From Kineosporia rhizophila (GTDB lineage Bacteria > Actinomycetota > Actinomycetes > Actinomycetales > Kineosporiaceae), in assembly GCF_021277265.1 (NCBI RefSeq), contig NZ_JAJSOH010000028.1, positions 40,627 to 104,626 on the forward strand: a stretch of DNA of 64,000 nucleotides, written 5' to 3'. The notes beneath the pieces were generated by a model that did not search any database, was not told where the DNA came from, and saw only the letters and a program-made list of their open reading frames with translations. A program made the position numbers and the translations under genes. Positions 60,316 to 64,000 of the stretch are shown here, in pieces. Positions within the stretch are counted from its first letter, which is position 1. Each line of letters starts with the position of its first letter.

Positions 60316-61836
60316 ATGGACCCTGCACGTTCTGCCAAGACGATCACGACGCTGATCGGGGCGACAATCGTCCTTTCACTGGCCGCCTGCGGCGGTGGCT
60401 CCGACGACCAGGCCGCAAGCGGCTCGGGAGAACGCAAGACGCTGCGCTACGCGTACGCCTTCACTCCGGTCGCCGCGCTCAGCCCCTACAGCGACGACGC
60501 GGTGACCAGCTACGGCGTGGGCGCCACGGAGACGCTGGTCAAGCTCGACGCCTCCGGTGCGCCGGCCGCCTCACTGGCCACCGGCTGGGAGCAGACCGAC
60601 CCCGCCACCTGGGAACTCACCCTGCGGGACGGAGTGAAGTTCCAGGACGGCACCGCGATGACAGCCGAGGCCGTGGCCGCGTCCCTGACCAACGCCGCCG
60701 AGGCCGAGCCCGCCCCCCGCGCCCTGTCAGGTACTGAGCTGACCGTGAGCGCCGTCGGCGAGAACGCGGTGAGGATCGTCACCAAGACCCCCGACCCGGT
60801 GCTCGTCCAGCGCCTCACCTCCCCCGAGCTGGCCATCCTGGCCGAGAAGGCCTACGCCGACCCGGCCTCGCCCTCGGTGGTCGGCACGGGCACCGGCCCG
60901 TACACGATGACCGCCCTGAACGGCACCACCTCGGCCGACCTGAGCGCGAACCCGGCCTACTGGGGCGGCGAGCCGGCGCTGGCCGGGATCGAACTGAGCT
61001 TCGTGGCCGACGGCGACCAACGGGCCTCGGCGCTGCGGGCCGGGCAGACCGACCTGGCCCAGGCCCTGCCCGCCGACCAGCTCGAGCCGGTCGGGGCCGA
61101 GAACGTGCTGGCCGTGCCGCTGCCCCGCACCGTCTCGGTGCACCTGATCCAGAGCTCCCCGGTGTTCTCCGACCCCGGCAAGCGCGAACTGGCCCGCGAG
61201 GCGATCGAGGGCCTCGACCTGGCCGGCACCATCTACGCCGGGGCCGCCGACCCGGCCCAGGGCCTGTTCTCCACGGTTTCCACCTGGGCGCAGAACCGCC
61301 CGGCCCCCACCTACCCGCAGGCCGAGCCGTGGGGTTCGAGCCAGACCCCGAAGCAGATCACCCTGGCCACCTTCGCCGACCGGCCGGAGCTGGCGGAGAT
61401 CGCCACCGTCGTGGCCGACCAGTGGCGCAAGGCCGGCTTCGACGTCAAGACGGTGGTGCAGGAGTACAACCAGATGGAGTCCGACTACCTCAAGGGCACC
61501 TACGACGCGGTGATCATGAGCCGCTCCTACGGCCAGGACACCGCCGACCCGATCAGCTATCTGCAGGCCGACTTCGGCTGTGAAGGCGGCTACAACCTCA
61601 GCCGGTACTGCGACCAGGACCTGGACCAGGATCTCGCCGAGGCCGCCGGGCAGGCCGACGTCGAGACCCGCAACCAGGCCGCCGTGGCCGCCGAGCACAC
61701 GGTGCTCTCCCAGGTCGCCGTCATCCCGCTGATCCACGACCGCACCCAGTTCGGTGTCGCCGACGGCCTCACCGGCCTGGCCGCCGACCCGTGGGAGCGC
61801 GCCGTGATCACCGCCGCGACCGAGCTGGACGACTGA
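60316..61836 (+). CDS. Peptide/nickel-type ABC substrate-binding lipoprotein, probably for cobalt
   Basis: 506 residues from ATG 60316, GGAGG 11 bases upstream; a GTG at 60295 also exists. The lipoprotein signal ends in IVLSLAACGGG (lipobox). The SBP_bac_5 pattern follows: WELTLRDGVKFQDGTAMTAEAV, VVGTGTGPYTM, SANPAYWGGEPALAGIELSF, LTSPELAIL and DAVIMSRSYGQDTADPISYL. Family 5 proteins bind peptides, nickel, haem or other chelates. Placement behind a cobalamin riboswitch points to cobalt or a cobalt chelate, or a B12 precursor. It overlaps the permease start by 46 bases. Confidence 0.88.
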   Translation: MDPARSAKTITTLIGATIVLSLAACGGGSDDQAASGSGERKTLRYAYAFTPVAALSPYSDDAVTSYGVGATETLVKLDASGAPAASLATGWEQTDPATWELTLRDGVKFQDGTAMTAEAVAASLTNAAEAEPAPRALSGTELTVSAVGENAVRIVTKTPDPVLVQRLTSPELAILAEKAYADPASPSVVGTGTGPYTMTALNGTTSADLSANPAYWGGEPALAGIELSFVADGDQRASALRAGQTDLAQALPADQLEPVGAENVLAVPLPRTVSVHLIQSSPVFSDPGKRELAREAIEGLDLAGTIYAGAADPAQGLFSTVSTWAQNRPAPTYPQAEPWGSSQTPKQITLATFADRPELAEIATVVADQWRKAGFDVKTVVQEYNQMESDYLKGTYDAVIMSRSYGQDTADPISYLQADFGCEGGYNLSRYCDQDLDQDLAEAAGQADVETRNQAAVAAEHTVLSQVAVIPLIHDRTQFGVADGLTGLAADPWERAVITAATELDD

Positions 61837-63599
61837 CCGCGAACCTGGGCAGCAACCTGAGCAGTCACCTGCGTACCGGGGGCCGATTCGTCCGCGCGGC
61901 CCCCGGTACGGTCGGGGCGTTCCTGCTGCTTCTGCTCGTCGTCGCGGCACTTCCCTGGCTGCGCGGCGAAGACCCGGCCCAGACCGTGCTGCGGGTGCGC
62001 TACACCGCCCGAGGCGACGACCCGCAGGCCGTCGAGGCGCTGCGCCGGCAACTCGACCTGCCGTCCAACCCGTTCTCCGGTGTCCTGAACTGGCTGCTCA
62101 ACGCCCTGCGGGGAGACTTCGGCACCAGCTGGGTCAGCAGTCAGCCCGTCGACGACCTGGTGCGCCCAGCGCTGAGCACCTCCCTGACGCTGGCCGGAAC
62201 TGCCTTGGTGATCGCCGTACTGGTCGCCGGTCTTCTGCTGACCCCTGCCCTGGAACAACCACCGTCCAGAACAGCCCGGCTGCTCACAGGCCCGGTCCCG
62301 GCAGCACTCGCAGCCCTGCCGGAAGTAGTGCTCGCCGTCAGCGGGGTCCTGCTTTTCGCCGTCACCTGGAACGTGCTGCCCGTCTTCGGCTGGAACGGCC
62401 CGGCGAGCGCGGTTCTCCCGGGTCTGGCTCTGGGACTGCCCGCCGGCGGGCTGCTGGCCAGGATGCTCACGGCCACGGCAGAGCAGACACTGTCTGACCC
62501 CTGGGTGCGCAGCTGGCGGGCGAGCGGGCTGGACCGGTGTCCCCTACGGCGGGCTGTGGTGCGGCGTCTGGTCGCGATGGGAGCGCCGCAGATCGTGGTG
62601 GTCGGCATGTCGATCGTGGGCTCGTCGGTCGCGGTGGAGAAGGTGTTCTCCATCCCCGGAGCGGGCACGCTCGCCCTCGACGCCGTCCTCGCCGAAGACC
62701 TGCCCGTCGTTCAGGCAGTGCTCGCCAGTTTCGTGATGGTCGGGCTGGCCGCTGCGGCGGTAGCTGCGGCAGTGCACCGGGCACTCGCCGTGCCCGAGGC
62801 GGAGCGCGCCATCGGGGTAGCCGCCCAGTTGGGGTCAGGGAACTATGGACGTCGGCGCTGGGCAGCCGTCGCACTGCTCACTCTGTTGGTTCTCACCATC
62901 GCGGGCGGCCTCTTCCGCGACGGCACCGCGACCGATCTGTCGCTACGCCTGGCCTCCCCCAGCCTGGCGCACCCCTTCGGCGCCGACGCCGTGGGGCACG
63001 ACCAGTGGGGACGGCTGGCCGAGGGCACCCTGCTGACCGTCTCGCTGGCCGCCGGGATCTCCGCCGTGGCCCTACTCATCGGCGCGCTGGTTGGAACGGT
63101 GGGAGGCCTGACCCGCTCGGGTTCTGCCCCGGGCGCCTTGGACGTACTGGCCACGGTGCCCGCGAACCTGGCCGGTCTGCTGGTGGCCGCCGCTCTGGGT
63201 CCTGACCTGGCCGGGGCGTGCCTGGCGGTGCTCCTGGTCGCATGGGTTCCCCTGGCCGTGCACGCCCGAACCCTGACCGCGGAAACCCGCTCCGCGGGTT
63301 ACATCAGCGCCGCCGTCCTCGCCGGCGCCACCCCCTGGCGTCTCCTGCGAGTGCACATCCTGCCCGCCGTACTTTCTCCCCTGCTGCGCCACGCCCTGGT
63401 CCGCCTGCCCGCGGCCGCCCTGGGCATCGCAGGCCTGAGCTTCCTCGGACTGGGTGCCGACCCCGACCGCCCCGAACTGGGCGCCATGCTCGCCGCCGGC
63501 GTCGGCTACCTCTCCAGCGCCCCCTGGCTGGTCATCGGCCCGGCCGGCGTACTCGTGATCCTGGCCGTCCTCACCAGTTCCGACCGCCCCGAACGCTGA
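61791..63599 (+). CDS. Fused DppB-DppC-type ABC permease
   Basis: 602 residues from GTG 61791, the only standard start in frame near the end of the binding-protein gene. The N-terminal half has a DppB-like layout (FLLLLLVVAALPWLRG, LNALRGDFGTSWVSSQPVDDLV, VVVGMSIVGSSVAVEKVFSIPGAGTLALDAVLAEDLPVV). The C-terminal half is DppC-like: HPFGADAVGHDQWGRLAEGTLLTVSLAAG is the classic DppC/NikC motif, HILPAVLSPLLRHALVRLP the EAA-type coupling loop and GIAGLSFLGLGADPDRPELGAML the conserved tail. Two normally separate subunits are thus joined with a short linker near 340-370. No ATPase gene follows; the next gene is on the other strand. Confidence 0.88.
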   Translation: MGARRDHRRDRAGRLTANLGSNLSSHLRTGGRFVRAAPGTVGAFLLLLLVVAALPWLRGEDPAQTVLRVRYTARGDDPQAVEALRRQLDLPSNPFSGVLNWLLNALRGDFGTSWVSSQPVDDLVRPALSTSLTLAGTALVIAVLVAGLLLTPALEQPPSRTARLLTGPVPAALAALPEVVLAVSGVLLFAVTWNVLPVFGWNGPASAVLPGLALGLPAGGLLARMLTATAEQTLSDPWVRSWRASGLDRCPLRRAVVRRLVAMGAPQIVVVGMSIVGSSVAVEKVFSIPGAGTLALDAVLAEDLPVVQAVLASFVMVGLAAAAVAAAVHRALAVPEAERAIGVAAQLGSGNYGRRRWAAVALLTLLVLTIAGGLFRDGTATDLSLRLASPSLAHPFGADAVGHDQWGRLAEGTLLTVSLAAGISAVALLIGALVGTVGGLTRSGSAPGALDVLATVPANLAGLLVAAALGPDLAGACLAVLLVAWVPLAVHARTLTAETRSAGYISAAVLAGATPWRLLRVHILPAVLSPLLRHALVRLPAAALGIAGLSFLGLGADPDRPELGAMLAAGVGYLSSAPWLVIGPAGVLVILAVLTSSDRPER

Positions 63600-63624
63600 C
63601 CCGCCAGCGCTGAAGAGCGAAGCA

Positions 63625-64000
63625 TCAGAACGGGATGCGCACAGCCACCAGCAGCCCGAGAACCAGAACGAGCACGGCGAGCACCAGAGACTCCACCCGT
63701 ATCCCGGCGCGGCGGCGACGCTGCGGGAACACACGAATGCCGAGCCGCGGCATACCTACGCGCGGCAGAGTAGGCAGCCCCAGCCTGGGTGCGGAGGGAA
63801 GTCCGAGGCGCGGCAGGGGAGGAAGACCCAGCCGGGGAAGGCGGATACGCCGACGCCGCCGTGAACTCGGCCGACCCCCAGCGCCAGCGGAAGAGAAGAT
63901 GGGCCGGGATGGAGCTGCAGCCGGGCCCGGGTCAGGCGGTGAGCCAGCCGCGGCCGAGGCACCAGGCGGGCCAGACGTGCCCGGCGCAAAGCCCCCCGCG
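63625..64000 (-). CDS. Proline-rich single-pass membrane protein (partial, right edge)
   Basis: The frame is open from the window edge to a stop at 63625-63627 (124 codons seen); the N-terminus is outside. In order it shows an Ala/Gly/Pro-rich stretch, a basic patch (PSSRRRRRIRLPR), an imperfect five-fold run of PRLGLP-type units (LPRLGLPPLPRLGLP, APRLGLPTLPR, GMPRLGIRV), another basic patch and a C-terminal membrane helix (SLVLAVLVLVLGLLVAV) ending IPF. This suggests a tail-anchored protein with the long part in the cytoplasm. I do not recognise the family. It is convergent with the fused permease. Confidence 0.5.
   Translation of the reverse strand, partial: AGGFAPGTSGPPGASAAAGSPPDPGPAAAPSRPIFSSAGAGGRPSSRRRRRIRLPRLGLPPLPRLGLPSAPRLGLPTLPRVGMPRLGIRVFPQRRRRAGIRVESLVLAVLVLVLGLLVAVRIPF

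Noticed and set aside
1..64000. tRNA or rRNA genes as integration targets
   Set aside because: No TpsiC-arm-like GTTCGANTC segment with a matching acceptor stem and no rRNA-like sequence was found by eye.

Overview
The window is very GC-rich and nearly all coding. Gene content (mycothiol-dependent isomerase-fold proteins, DUF397, DUF3152, DUF6458, DUF1996, DUF2637/SpdB-like and KfrA-like genes, GTG starts, short or overlapping gene junctions) points to an actinomycete. The large Cache chemoreceptor implies a motile one, so a zoospore-forming lineage such as Kineosporiaceae would fit, but the genus is an inference. No rRNA, tRNA or CRISPR array was seen.

Layout. 1-5 kb: a partial phosphotransferase, then a plasmid- or ICE-like pair (zinc-finger/coiled-coil KfrA-like protein and SpdB-like DUF2637 membrane protein) around a Stf0 sulfotransferase. 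4.6-9.4 kb: two intact copies and one internally deleted copy of an unrecognised protein family, flanking a coupled pair of cell-surface genes (LamG protein plus TasA/camelysin-like protein). 9.9-16.9 kb: small enzymes, including a rifampicin-monooxygenase-like flavoprotein, a DUF3152 metalloprotease-like protein, and a haloalkane dehalogenase whose N-terminus is frameshifted by a 19-bp tandem duplication next to a glycosyltransferase remnant. 16.9-28.8 kb: an accessory stretch with three unrelated tyrosine-recombinase-type genes, an azoreductase/MarR module with two clear operators, an MHS permease, several DUF proteins, and a 12-bp motif repeated three times in direct orientation around two single-gene segments.

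28.8-43 kb: a LysR/MFS pair, DUF397, an autoregulated MarR plus isomerase-fold operon, a two-component system between two DUF1996 paralogues, and a secreted TNT-type NAD glycohydrolase-like toxin beside an acetyltransferase whose start codon lies in the loop of a perfect inverted repeat. 43-55 kb: a 3-hydroxyisobutyryl-CoA hydrolase-like gene, tandem DHA2 drug exporters, a beta-lactamase-fold hydrolase, a Cache chemoreceptor, a quinone oxidoreductase, a GT87 mannosyltransferase-like gene and a second two-component system.

55.8-64 kb: a tightly overlapping E1-alpha/E1-beta/E2 2-oxoacid dehydrogenase operon, probably for branched-chain acids, then a cobalamin riboswitch controlling a peptide/nickel-type ABC importer. 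In that importer the two permeases are fused into one protein and no ATPase gene lies beside it. The window ends in a partial proline-rich membrane protein.

The observations I rate highest are the riboswitch-fused-permease transporter, the TNT toxin locus, the DUF1996/two-component cluster, the repeated AGCCTGTTATCA motif around a recombinase-like gene, and the frozen gene-decay events (19-bp duplication; internally deleted paralogue).
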